DNA of 48,817 nt, taken from Acidimicrobiia bacterium. Its GTDB lineage: Bacteria > Actinomycetota > Acidimicrobiia > Acidimicrobiales > Aldehydirespiratoraceae. A program made the position numbers and the translations under genes. Numbering within the stretch: position 1 is the stretch's first letter; every line of letters begins with the position of its first letter. The notes under the pieces are model-generated. The model worked only from the letters and a program-made list of their open reading frames with translations. It was not told where the DNA came from and searched no databases. The DNA lies in assembly GCA_021296315.1 (NCBI GenBank), contig JAGWAO010000002.1, positions 1-48,817 on the forward strand, read 5' to 3'. Positions 19,836 through 27,061 of the stretch are shown in pieces.

Positions 19836-20398
19836 ACCAGTTCCCCGATGTGCACGCCGTCTGATTGCACGTCCACCATCTCCTCGCGGCTGGTCGGGAG
19901 GTTCTTGCCGACGTAGTCGGGCCGGATGGGAAGCTCCCGGTGGCCCCGGTCGACCATCACGGCCAGTTGCACCGCGCTGGGACGGCCCCAGGTGTGCAGG
20001 GCGTCGAGCGCGGCCCGCACGGTCCGGCCGGTGAATAGGACGTCATCGACCAGCACCACCACCTGCTCGTCGAGGTTCACCGGGATCTGGGTCTCGGCCT
20101 GCGGCAGCACCGGCCTCAGGCCGATGTCGTCGCGGTGCAGAGCCACGTCGAGGGTGCCGACCGGCACCGCGGAGCCCTCGATCTCGGCGAGCGTGTCGGC
20201 GATGCGGTTGGCGATGTGAACGCCTCCGGTCTGGAGGCCGATCACCACCAGGCCCCCGGTGCCGTGGTTGCGCTCGATCACCTCGTGGGTCATGCGGCGG
20301 ATGGCACGGTCCACATCGTCGGCGCTCATCACCTGGCTGCGCGACCGGAACGTGCCGCTGGTGTGGGGCACCGTGAAGCGGCGTTCTCGTTCGGCCAT
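19832..20398 (-). CDS. pyrR: Bifunctional pyr operon regulator / uracil phosphoribosyltransferase PyrR
   Basis: RNA-binding regulator sensing UMP, also able to make UMP from uracil and PRPP. 188 residues. The PRPP motif VLVDDVLFTGRT at 115-126 is exact for the family; VIGLQTGGVHIANRI and ALHRDDIGLRP are also typical. ATG with a strong GGGGAGGA upstream, one of the few strong Shine-Dalgarno sequences here. The leader contains a match to the PyrR recognition loop whose base stem abuts that Shine-Dalgarno, pointing to translational autoregulation. First gene of pyrR-B-C-carAB-pyrD-pyrF. Confidence 0.96.
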   Translation of the reverse strand: MAERERRFTVPHTSGTFRSRSQVMSADDVDRAIRRMTHEVIERNHGTGGLVVIGLQTGGVHIANRIADTLAEIEGSAVPVGTLDVALHRDDIGLRPVLPQAETQIPVNLDEQVVVLVDDVLFTGRTVRAALDALHTWGRPSAVQLAVMVDRGHRELPIRPDYVGKNLPTSREEMVDVQSDGVHIGELV

Positions 20399-20408
20399 GC
20401 TGTCCTCC

Positions 20409-20439
20409 CCGTTCGAGCCTCACCGGACCCGTTTCACGG
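20409..20439 (-). promoter_or_regulatory. Predicted PyrR-binding stem-loop in the pyrR leader
   Basis: Minus strand GGTCCGGTGAGGCT (20416-20429) matches the known PyrR recognition consensus ARUCCNGNGAGGYU at 13 of 14 positions. Flanking CCGT (20436-20439) can pair with ACGG (20409-20412), leaving an internal bulge as in known PyrR loops. The 3' arm runs directly into the GGAGGA ribosome site (20403-20408), so bound PyrR could block translation. No terminator/antiterminator pair was found, which favours translational control as described for mycobacteria. Confidence 0.6.
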
Positions 20440-20449
20440 TCGGCCGGCG

Positions 20450-20455
20450 ACGGTA
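20450..20455 (-). promoter_or_regulatory. Candidate -10 hexamer TACCGT of the pyr operon
   Basis: TACCGT fits the TANNNT form of the other candidate promoters. Initiation about 7 nt downstream would start the transcript just before the PyrR stem-loop, giving a leader of about 44 nt. No -35 could be identified. Confidence 0.3.
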
Positions 20456-20770
20456 TCACCGGCTCAGGCAATACGCGCGCATGGCCCAGATGCAGTTCAT
20501 GACCTTGTGTTTCGCGACGCGGGTCGACAAGCTTGACTCTGAGTCCCTCCTCCCTCGTACACCCAACAAGAACGGCATCAGCGCCGCAATTCACACTGTC
20601 TGGCGCTTACGGCCCGCCGAGTTTAGGGGTAGGTGCCGCGCACCATCGCCCTAGTCGTTCGAGACAACGCAGCGCGCTGTCAAGGCTCTTCGAGTTGCCG
20701 CGGGCTGTCGCAGGATCCCAGGAAGTCTGAACGAACTCACGTATGGCGGCAGTCCACGTCACCGCAGCAG
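20456..20770. other. Non-coding region between vapC1 and the pyr leader
   Basis: About 315 bp with no convincing gene on either strand. It holds a TTGACA on the minus strand (near 20685) without a good -10 at 16-18 bp, and a small palindrome GACTCTGAGTC (20535-20545). It is less GC-rich than its neighbours. It probably carries pyr promoter elements or is debris from the neighbouring toxin-antitoxin insertion. Confidence 0.4.
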
Positions 20771-21154
20771 TCAGCGGGGCACCAGGGTGATCGGGCAGTC
20801 CGGGCCGGGCGCTCCGGCCAGGCGGGCGTCTGCCGTGAGCAGCGGGCAGTTGAGCGCCTCCGCCAGGGCCACATAGCTGGCGTCGTATGCCGAGAGGTTG
20901 TGGCGCAGTGCCCACATTCTTTGGCTGAGCCAGTGAACCCCCAAGCGTCGCACACCGAGTTGGACCCACTGCCGTACTGCGCCGTCGGCTATCCGGGGGG
21001 TAACCGCCCCTCGGGCCACCAGTCTTCGCATTGTCTGGAGGACCTCCGCATCGACCAAGTGCGGAGCGACGAGCCGTTCGGTACTCAAATAGCGGCGCGC
21101 TTCGTCATCATGCAATAGCGCTCGCACCGCGGCCGACGCGTCAACGACGACCAT
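20771..21154 (-). CDS. vapC: PIN-domain ribonuclease toxin, VapC family
   Basis: Type II toxin; PIN-domain VapCs cleave RNA, often tRNA or rRNA. 127 residues. The four acidic active-site positions are visible: Asp5 (VVVDASA), Glu37 (DAEVLQTM), Asp91 (AYDASYVALAE) and Asp109 (LTADARLA). ATG start; it follows its antitoxin by 57 bp, an unusually wide gap, partly spanned by a frame that starts in the antitoxin stop and ends 13 nt inside vapC. It sits just upstream of the pyr operon leader. Confidence 0.9.
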   Translation of the reverse strand: MVVVDASAAVRALLHDDEARRYLSTERLVAPHLVDAEVLQTMRRLVARGAVTPRIADGAVRQWVQLGVRRLGVHWLSQRMWALRHNLSAYDASYVALAEALNCPLLTADARLAGAPGPDCPITLVPR

Positions 21155-21211
21155 GGCCGCCGCCGCTGTCGCGGACCAGACCGCGGACAGTGCCCAGCAC
21201 GGTGACCGCGT

Positions 21212-21433
21212 TCACACCTCGGTACGCGCCTCATCCAGCGCGGCAACCACTTCGGAGATCGAGACCTCAAGGTCCGGAAGGTACCGCAGCAACGCTGCAT
21301 TGTCGGCTCGGCGAGTTGATTCTGCCAACTCCCGCACAGCCATAGCAGAGACCGAAAGGCCCTCTCTTGCGGACAGCAACTTGAGACGATCCAGGACGTC
21401 GTCGGGAACATTTCGCAGATACAGCGTATTCAT
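21212..21433 (-). CDS. vapB: Ribbon-helix-helix antitoxin, VapB/FitA type
   Basis: Antitoxin and autorepressor partner of the downstream VapC. 73 residues: an N-terminal beta strand and two helices (MNTLYLRNVPDDVLDRLK, then AREGLSVSAMAVRELAE) as in FitA-like ribbon-helix-helix proteins, followed by a toxin-binding tail. ATG at 21433 with TAGCAT 8 nt upstream and no Shine-Dalgarno. That hexamer is also the right arm of an inverted repeat, the likely operator. A longer upstream frame exists but lies antisense to the neighbouring gene. Confidence 0.85.
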   Translation of the reverse strand: MNTLYLRNVPDDVLDRLKLLSAREGLSVSAMAVRELAESTRRADNAALLRYLPDLEVSISEVVAALDEARTEV

Positions 21434-21441
21434 GTTGCAAG

Positions 21442-21458
21442 ATGCTAGCAGATAGCAT
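21442..21458 (-). promoter_or_regulatory. Operator/-10 of vapBC (first module)
   Basis: Perfect inverted repeat ATGCTA-TCTGC-TAGCAT read on the minus strand. The right arm TAGCAT is placed as the -10 element, 8 nt from the vapB ATG, so repressor binding would occlude the promoter directly. Confidence 0.6.
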
Positions 21459-21511
21459 GCATATTGCGACCGAACGTCAGGCTCGCAGGGCCGTCGACTA
21501 TACAGACGCCC

Positions 21512-22051
21512 ATGACACCACCGCCGCCCAGCCAAGACACACCTCTCGATCCCGGACTGGCCGAGGCCCTGGCTTGTGTGGAGCTGCAGCGCCTGGAGGG
21601 TCGCTATGCCGACGTGGTCACCCGCCGGGCGTGGGCCGAGCTGGCCGAAATCGTGCTCCACGACTGCCCCATAGTGGTGGACGTCCGCCACACGAAGTTC
21701 GAGTTCACCGGCCCCACCGAGTACGGAGAGTTCATCGCCCGCCAGATCGAGCGCTTCTCGCTCTTCGAGTTCGTGCTGCTCAACATGGTGATGCAGATCG
21801 ACGCCGGGCGTGGTGTCGCCGCGGCCCGGGTGTACATGCAGGAGGTCCGCCAGAACGTCTCCGACGGGCGCCGCACCGACGCCTTCGGCGTCTACCACGA
21901 CCGTCTCGAACGAGGCGACGATGGCCGCTGGTGGTTCGCCTGGCGGCACTATCGCAGCTTCGCCCGCACCGCCGAGCCCCGCGTCGACACCGACTACGAC
22001 GTCTTCGACCTGCCGGTCATCGACCTCGCGGACATCCTGGGCGGTCCGTAG
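21512..22051 (+). CDS. NTF2-like / SnoaL-type protein of unknown function
   Basis: 179 residues. The fold is suggested by an N-terminal helix with EGRYADVVTRRAWAELAEI, then alternating strands including CPIVVDVR, EFTGPTEYGEFI and the C-terminal WWFAWRHYRSFAR, typical of SnoaL/NTF2-like cone-shaped proteins. Family members include isomerases, dehydratases and pure binding proteins, so no activity is assigned. ATG at 21512 with TATACA 7 nt upstream and no Shine-Dalgarno. It stands alone on the plus strand, divergent from vapB and convergent with the acetyltransferase gene. Confidence 0.7.
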   Translation: MTPPPPSQDTPLDPGLAEALACVELQRLEGRYADVVTRRAWAELAEIVLHDCPIVVDVRHTKFEFTGPTEYGEFIARQIERFSLFEFVLLNMVMQIDAGRGVAAARVYMQEVRQNVSDGRRTDAFGVYHDRLERGDDGRWWFAWRHYRSFARTAEPRVDTDYDVFDLPVIDLADILGGP

Positions 22052-22082
22052 GCCACACCGCCGGGATGGCCCGACCGGGCTC

Positions 22083-22847
22083 TCAGGAGGTCTGCTCCCC
22101 GGCTCGGGTGCGGGCGAACACCAGCATCTGCGGGCCATAGGGCTTCCCAGACGGGTGTCGGGGTGCATCCACTCGGCGCAGACCGGCCCCGCGGGCCACG
22201 ACCAGCGACGCGGGGTTGTCCGCTCCGATCTCGGCCATCACCGCCTCCAGCGGCCCCTCCGACAGCACCCAGTCCACCACCAACCGGGCCGCCTCGGTGG
22301 CTCGACCCTGGCCGCGCCAACTCTCGGCGATCCACCAGCCGACCAGCGCGGCCCGCCGGACGGGGTCGAAGCCACTCAACCCCACCTCGCCGATCACCGT
22401 TCCCGTCGGCGGATCGGTGACGGCCAGATCAACAGACCGCCCCTCGGTCCACGCCTGCTCACGCTGGGAAATCCAACGGACGGCGAGCGCCTCATCCGCG
22501 GGCTCTGGGACCCTCAAACGGTCCCGGATCTCTGGATCGTGCCACGCGGCCAACAGAGCCGGAGCATCTGTGAGTCGCCAAGGCCGCAGCAGGGTCGTGG
22601 GACCGGCGAGCCGAGGCACGGGCAGGACCATGGCGGCCACCGAACCCCCAGAGGCCACCGAACCCTCAGGGGCCGCCAGATTCTCAGGGGCCGGCGAACC
22701 CCCAGAGGCCACCGAGTCCTCAGGGGCCGCCAGATTCTCAGGGGCCGGCGAACCCCCCGAGGCCACCGAACCCTCAGGGGCCGCCAGATTCTCAGGGGCC
22801 GGCGAACCCCGGGAGGCCGCGGACCACGCTGGGGCCGCACCGCTCAT
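22083..22847 (-). CDS. RimJ/RimL-like GNAT N-acetyltransferase with a repeat-encoded N-terminus
   Basis: 254 residues. The acetyltransferase domain (from about residue 75) has TTLLRPWRLTDAPALLAAW, a GEVGLSGFDPVRRAALVGWW strand pair, and the acetyl-CoA loop ESWRGQGRATEAARL; substrate unknown. Residues 14-67 are three perfect-length 18-residue repeats (GSPAPENLAAPEGSVASG type). The ATG overlaps the nusB stop as ATGA, which supports translation of the repeat region; an ATG at 22631 would give the catalytic domain alone. The linker is Pro/Ala/Ser-rich and presumably disordered. Confidence 0.82.
   Translation of the reverse strand: MSGAAPAWSAASRGSPAPENLAAPEGSVASGGSPAPENLAAPEDSVASGGSPAPENLAAPEGSVASGGSVAAMVLPVPRLAGPTTLLRPWRLTDAPALLAAWHDPEIRDRLRVPEPADEALAVRWISQREQAWTEGRSVDLAVTDPPTGTVIGEVGLSGFDPVRRAALVGWWIAESWRGQGRATEAARLVVDWVLSEGPLEAVMAEIGADNPASLVVARGAGLRRVDAPRHPSGKPYGPQMLVFARTRAGEQTS
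22647..22808 (-). repeat. In-frame 54-bp minisatellite, three copies
   Basis: Three 54-bp units encode residues 14-67 of the acetyltransferase; the second unit differs by Gly to Asp. A partial fourth follows. The unit length is a multiple of three, so copy-number changes would keep the frame. Confidence 0.85.
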
Positions 22848-23278
22848 GCCGGCGAATCTGATCCGCGCACTTCGTCGGCCACCGCCCGCAGCACACCGTT
22901 GAGGAAGCGGGGAGACTCGGCACTGCAGTACTGCGTGGCCAGAGCCACCGCCTCGGACAGCACGACGCCGGTCGGCACGTCGTCGCGGTGCACCAACTCC
23001 CAGACCGCGATCCGAGCCAGGGTCCGGTCGACCACCGCGAGGCGCTCGAGCCGCCAGCCCACCAGGTTCCGGCGCAGCAGGTCGTCCACGTTGGCGCGGT
23101 CGTCGTCCACGCCCAGCGACAGCTTCACCGCGTACTTCGACGGCGGCACCCCGCGACGGGCCAGCGCCTCAGAGGCCGAGCCTCCCGCGATCTCGGCCTC
23201 GTAGAGCACCGCGAGAGCGTCCTCGCGCGCCTCCCGGCGGGCTCCGAAGCCGGGAACGGACGTGCCTGAACCCGCCAC
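22844..23278 (-). CDS. nusB: Transcription antitermination factor NusB
   Basis: Binds boxA RNA with S10 during rRNA antitermination. 144 residues: AREDALAVLYEAEIAG at the N-terminus, RLAVVDRTLARIAVWELVHRD in the middle, and GVVLSEAVALATQYCSAESPRFLNGVL near the end, all NusB signatures. GTG start, 12 bp after efp. efp-nusB followed by pyrR is the actinobacterial arrangement; here a GNAT gene, an NTF2-like gene and a vapBC module have been placed between nusB and pyrR. Confidence 0.95.
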   Translation of the reverse strand: MAGSGTSVPGFGARREAREDALAVLYEAEIAGGSASEALARRGVPPSKYAVKLSLGVDDDRANVDDLLRRNLVGWRLERLAVVDRTLARIAVWELVHRDDVPTGVVLSEAVALATQYCSAESPRFLNGVLRAVADEVRGSDSPA

Positions 23279-23290
23279 CGCAAGACTCGC

Positions 23291-23854
23291 TCACGCTCGG
23301 GCGATGTAGGTGCCGGAGCGGGTGTCGACCTTGACCCGCTCCCCGGGCGACACGAACAGCGGCACCTGGACGACCAGCCCCGTCTCCAGCGTGGCCGGCT
23401 TGGTGGCGCCCGACACCCGGTCACCCTGGATGCCCGGTTCCGTCTCCGCGATGGCCAGTTCCACCGCCGCGGGCAGATCGGTGCCGACTATCTCGGCTCC
23501 GTGCATCAGCATCACCGCGACCGAGCCCTCCACCAGGAACTGGGCCGCGTCACCCAGGATCTGGGGAGGCACGGTCATCTGGTCATAGGACTCGTTGTCC
23601 ATGAACACCAGGTCCTGCCCCTCGCGGTACAGAAGCTGCATCTCACGCTTGTCGATGGTGGCTCGCTCGACCTTCTCGCCGGCCCGGAAGGTGCGGTCGA
23701 CCACTGCGCCGGTGCGGGCGTTCTTGAGCGTGGTGCGCACGAAGGCGTGGCCCTTGCCCGGCTTGACGTGCTGGAACTCGACGACGCTGAACAGGTTCCC
23801 GTCGAGATCGAGGGTCATGCCGTTCTTCAGGTCGTTGGTCGTGATGGTGGGCAA
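23291..23854 (-). CDS. efp: Translation elongation factor P
   Basis: Relieves ribosome stalling at polyproline. 187 residues, the standard length, from a TTG at 23854 preceded by AAGGAG with a 6-nt spacer, which decides this rare start against a longer upstream frame. The KOW-like domain I has VKPGKGHAF with Lys34 at the tRNA-contacting tip; the two OB domains end [17 protein letters not shown]. No EF-P modification gene is in the window. Confidence 0.96.
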   Translation of the reverse strand: MPTITTNDLKNGMTLDLDGNLFSVVEFQHVKPGKGHAFVRTTLKNARTGAVVDRTFRAGEKVERATIDKREMQLLYREGQDLVFMDNESYDQMTVPPQILGDAAQFLVEGSVAVMLMHGAEIVGTDLPAAVELAIAETEPGIQGDRVSGATKPATLETGLVVQVPLFVSPGERVKVDTRSGTYIARA

Positions 23855-23907
23855 GTTCAGCTCCTTGTCGGTCCGTGACGGTCCCCGTCGGGGGCCGCAG
23901 TGTCGTC

Positions 23908-25068
23908 CTACGCCGTTATCGGCACCACTGGAGTCTTCGGGTAGAAAGTCAGCGAACGGCACCCGTCATCGGTGACGACCAGCAGATCCTCCACCCTGGC
24001 GCCCCCGACTCCGGGAAAGTACACGCCCGGCTCGACGGTCAGCACATTGCCGGGCTCCAGCACCGCGCTGGACCCTGAAGTCACCCGGGGCAACTCGTGG
24101 ACATCCAGCCCGACACCGTGCCCCGAGCCGTGCACGAAGGCCTCTCCCATTCCGGCCTCCTCGATGACCGAGCGGCACGCTCCGTCGATGTCGCCCGCCT
24201 CCACACCGGGACACACCGCTTCTACGCCGGCCGACTGGCTACGGCCCACCAGCTCCAGCATGGCCTCGGCCTGTTCGTCGGGATCCCCCAGGACGAACGA
24301 GCGGGTCATGTCACTGCGGTAGCCGTCCACCGTCGCTCCGACATCGACGATCACGAGATCGCCGGCCTGAAACTCCCGCTCGGTTGGTCGGGCATGGGGA
24401 AGCGCGCTGTTGGGACCCGAGGCCACGATGGTGTCGTAGGCGGGGCCGGATGAGCCCGCAGCTCGGATGGCGTAGTCCAGGGACCTCTGGAGTTGTGCCT
24501 CGGTCACTCCGGGTCGCAGCATGGGCTCGTTGGCGGCCAGCGCCCCGTCCGCGATCCTGGCTGCAGCCTGCATGCGGGCCAGCTCGGCCGGGTCCTTGAC
24601 GGCCCGCAGCTCCTCGACGGCCTCGGTGAGCGGCACCGTGGAGGCGTCCACGGCCTCGCTCCAGCGGATCTGCTCGCTCCAGGCGACGCTGTCCTCCAGG
24701 CCGAGCCGAGCAGCCGCTCCGAGCCGCTCGGCCACCGCGTGGGCGGCCCTGCGGGCCACGACCACCTCCACTTCGGCCGAGCAGCCGGCGTCTGCGAGCT
24801 GTGCCGGCGCCTGCTCGGCGTAGCGGGAGTCGGTAACGAGGAGGGCCTCGCCCGAGCCGAGCACCACCACGGTCCCGTTGGAGCCGGTGAAGCCGGTGAG
24901 CCATCTCACATTGGCCGGTTCGACGATCACGGCGGCGTCGACGCCCGAGTCGGCCAGCCGGTCGCGGAGCCGGCCGAGACGCCCGTCCACCCGAAGGGGC
25001 GGAAGGCTGCCCAAGTCGACGGCCGCCGCTGCGGGCACGGGCTCCGGGACCTCCGGGATCTCCTTCAT
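23908..25068 (-). CDS. pepP: Xaa-Pro aminopeptidase (M24B family)
   Basis: Cytoplasmic metallopeptidase removing N-terminal residues before proline. 386 residues: creatinase-like N-terminal domain, then the pita-bread domain. All five dinuclear metal ligands are visible: Asp242 and Asp253 ([18 protein letters not shown]), His317 ([12 protein letters not shown]), Glu346 ([10 protein letters not shown]) and Glu360 (GARVEDLL). The ATG overlaps the aroB stop. The next gene is efp, the usual actinobacterial order. PepQ-type dipeptidase activity cannot be excluded from sequence alone. Confidence 0.92.
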   Translation of the reverse strand: MKEIPEVPEPVPAAAAVDLGSLPPLRVDGRLGRLRDRLADSGVDAAVIVEPANVRWLTGFTGSNGTVVVLGSGEALLVTDSRYAEQAPAQLADAGCSAEVEVVVARRAAHAVAERLGAAARLGLEDSVAWSEQIRWSEAVDASTVPLTEAVEELRAVKDPAELARMQAAARIADGALAANEPMLRPGVTEAQLQRSLDYAIRAAGSSGPAYDTIVASGPNSALPHARPTEREFQAGDLVIVDVGATVDGYRSDMTRSFVLGDPDEQAEAMLELVGRSQSAGVEAVCPGVEAGDIDGACRSVIEEAGMGEAFVHGSGHGVGLDVHELPRVTSGSSAVLEPGNVLTVEPGVYFPGVGGARVEDLLVVTDDGCRSLTFYPKTPVVPITA

Positions 25069-26087
25069 CGAATCGCCGCCAGCGCTTCTCGCTGCACCGC
25101 CTCGGGCACGCCCACCACCGGCTCCACGCCACGATCCGAGTCGAGCACGAAGGTGACGCCGTCGACGGCCTTCTTGTCCCGGCCGAACAGCGCCATCAGC
25201 TCGTCGTCGTCGAACACTGCCGGCAGCCGGTCCGGGAGGCCGTAGCCGGACACCACCCGGCGGTGGGCGGCCACGCGCTCGGAACCGATGCGGCCCAGCC
25301 GCATGGCTACCTCGGCCGCGTACACGAGGCCGACGGCCACCGCCTCGCCGTGGCGCAGGTCGTAGCGTCCCGCCGTCTCGATCGCGTGGGCCAGGGTGTG
25401 GCCGTAGTTGAGGATGGCCCGCCGGCCTCCCTCACGCTCATCGGCCGCCACTACCTCGGCCTTGATTCGCACCGCAGCTGCGATCCGCTCATCGGTGTCA
25501 AGAGCGTCGAGGTCGTCGCCGGTCAAGAAGTGGTACTTGGCCAGCTCGCCCTGGCCGCTGCGCAGTTCCCGCGGCGGCAGCGTGGCCAGCATCTCGGTGT
25601 CGCAAAGCACAGCGTGAGGCTGCCAGAACGCGCCGACAAGGTTCTTTCCCTCGGGCAGGTTCACTCCGGTCTTGCCCCCTATGGCCGCGTCCACCTGGGC
25701 CAGCAGCGTGGTGGCAACCGAGACATAGCGCATGCCGCGGTGGTAGACGGCGGCCACGAAGCCCGCCAGGTCGGTGACCACTCCCCCGCCGACGGCCACG
25801 ATCACATCGGAACGGGTGAAGCCCGCTTGCGACATCGCCCGGCAGAGCCGTTCGGCCTCGCTCAGCGACTTGGCCTCCTCACCGTCGGCAACGGTGAACA
25901 CCGACTGGTCGAGACCGCTGTCGACGGCCCAACCGACACCTGCCTGGGTTATCACCGCGGCCCGGCGCGCCCCGGCCGGCATGACCGAGTCGAGCCGGGA
26001 CCGGACCCCCCCGCCGACATGGACGTCGTAGGAGCGATCGCCCAGCGCGACGGTCACAACATGGGCATGCGAGGCGGACGGCGGCAC
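25065..26087 (-). CDS. aroB: 3-dehydroquinate synthase
   Basis: Second shikimate-pathway step, NAD- and zinc-dependent. 340 residues. NAD loop GGGVVTDLAGF at 100-110, DAAIGGKTGVN at 133-143, SGQGELAKY and zinc-binding YGHTLAHAIE are present. GTG start with TAGGCT 6 nt upstream, indicating its own leaderless promoter. aroE lies upstream, but aroC and aroK, normally between aroE and aroB in actinobacteria, are absent here. Confidence 0.96.
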   Translation of the reverse strand: MPPSASHAHVVTVALGDRSYDVHVGGGVRSRLDSVMPAGARRAAVITQAGVGWAVDSGLDQSVFTVADGEEAKSLSEAERLCRAMSQAGFTRSDVIVAVGGGVVTDLAGFVAAVYHRGMRYVSVATTLLAQVDAAIGGKTGVNLPEGKNLVGAFWQPHAVLCDTEMLATLPPRELRSGQGELAKYHFLTGDDLDALDTDERIAAAVRIKAEVVAADEREGGRRAILNYGHTLAHAIETAGRYDLRHGEAVAVGLVYAAEVAMRLGRIGSERVAAHRRVVSGYGLPDRLPAVFDDDELMALFGRDKKAVDGVTFVLDSDRGVEPVVGVPEAVQREALAAIR

Positions 26088-26093
26088 CCGGAG

Positions 26094-26099
26094 AGCCTA
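26094..26099 (-). promoter_or_regulatory. -10-like hexamer TAGGCT of aroB
   Basis: CGGTAGGCTC with a 6-nt spacer to the aroB GTG (26087). The rest of the 92-bp aroE-aroB gap shows nothing recognisable. Confidence 0.4.
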
Positions 26100-26179
26100 C
26101 CGACGCGCCAGTGAGGCTCCCGGAGCGCGCCCCTACGAGCCGGCGACGGCAGGGAGGTGGCGCACCGCGGCCGCGGCCA

Positions 26180-27061
26180 TCACCGACCCGCAACCGCAGC
26201 CCGGCGCATCACCTCCACCGGCGCTTCGACGCCGGTCCACAGCTCGAATGCGGCCGCTGCCTGGTAGGCCAGCATCGACAGGCCATTGTGAGCCTCCACG
26301 CCCCGCTGCCGCAGGGCAGCCAGCCAGGCCGTCTCTGTCGGCTCATACACCAGGTCGACCGCGACCTGGCCCGGACTCAACAGGGTCGGATCGCAGGGCA
26401 TGGCGCTTCTCCTTGAGTGTGCTGTTCTCCCCGGATGTGCTGAAGTACCCGCTCCCATGCCCACCGAGGTTGCGTTGACCACGAGATCGGCACCCGCGAT
26501 GTCGTCGATCGAGCCGACCCGACCCGGCTGTCCTGTCCGCGGTGTCGCATTGGCAATTGCCGCCGCGGCCTGCGCTCTGGCCGGTGTGCGGTTGATCACG
26601 GCGACATCGACCGCCCCCGCTGCGGCCAGCCCCCAAGCCACGGCCCGAGAGGCTCCGCCTCCCCCCAGCAGCGCTACCCGAATGCCGTCGGGCCCGATCC
26701 CGGCATCGGCCTCCAGCCCGGCAACGAAGCCGATCGCGTCGGTGTTGACGGCACGCAGTCGTCCGTCGCCCACCGGCACGATGCAGTTGGCCGCGCCGAG
26801 CACCTCCACCTCATCGTCACGCAGGTCCGCGGCCTCGGCCACCTCGACCTTGAGCGGCATGGTGACCGACAAGCCCGCGAGCTGCAGGACCCTCATCGCC
26901 TCCAGCGCGGCCGATCCACCCCCCACCGGCACCTCGAACGCGGTGAACACCCAGTCGATGCCGGTCGCCGCGAATGCGGCATTGTGTATCGCGGGCGAGC
27001 GCGAGTGGCGCGCCGGTTCGCCGATCACCGCGGCCACCCTCGAGATCGACAGCCCGCTCAT
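26180..27061 (-). CDS. aroE: Shikimate dehydrogenase
   Basis: Reduces 3-dehydroshikimate with NADPH. 293 residues. Substrate residues Ser20 and Ser22 (HSRSPAIHN), Lys71 (VTMPLK), Asn92 (GAANCIV) and Asp108 (NTDAIGF) are present; NADP loop GGGGAS at 133-138, NRTP near 157-160, and C-terminal GLSMLAYQAAAAFELWTG. Residues about 204-222 (after NATSVGMGAG) form an insertion of roughly 15 basic residues in a surface loop, encoded by noticeably less GC-rich DNA. The start overlaps the mltG stop by one base (TGATG). Confidence 0.94.
   Translation of the reverse strand: MSGLSISRVAAVIGEPARHSRSPAIHNAAFAATGIDWVFTAFEVPVGGGSAALEAMRVLQLAGLSVTMPLKVEVAEAADLRDDEVEVLGAANCIVPVGDGRLRAVNTDAIGFVAGLEADAGIGPDGIRVALLGGGGASRAVAWGLAAAGAVDVAVINRTPARAQAAAAIANATPRTGQPGRVGSIDDIAGADLVVNATSVGMGAGTSAHPGRTAHSRRSAMPCDPTLLSPGQVAVDLVYEPTETAWLAALRQRGVEAHNGLSMLAYQAAAAFELWTGVEAPVEVMRRAAVAGR

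Noticed and set aside
22052-22082. Hairpin GGCCCGACCGGGCT as a bidirectional terminator
   Set aside because: The stem is only four to five base pairs and there is no T-run; not enough to call.
23161-23185. AGAGGCCGAGC inside nusB as a family A trace
   Set aside because: It lies in a conserved coding region with no core sequence nearby; an 11-base match can arise by chance in this composition.
23855-23907. GC-rich hairpin upstream of efp as a riboswitch or terminator
   Set aside because: Short stem with a mismatch and three-base loop; no known riboswitch signature.
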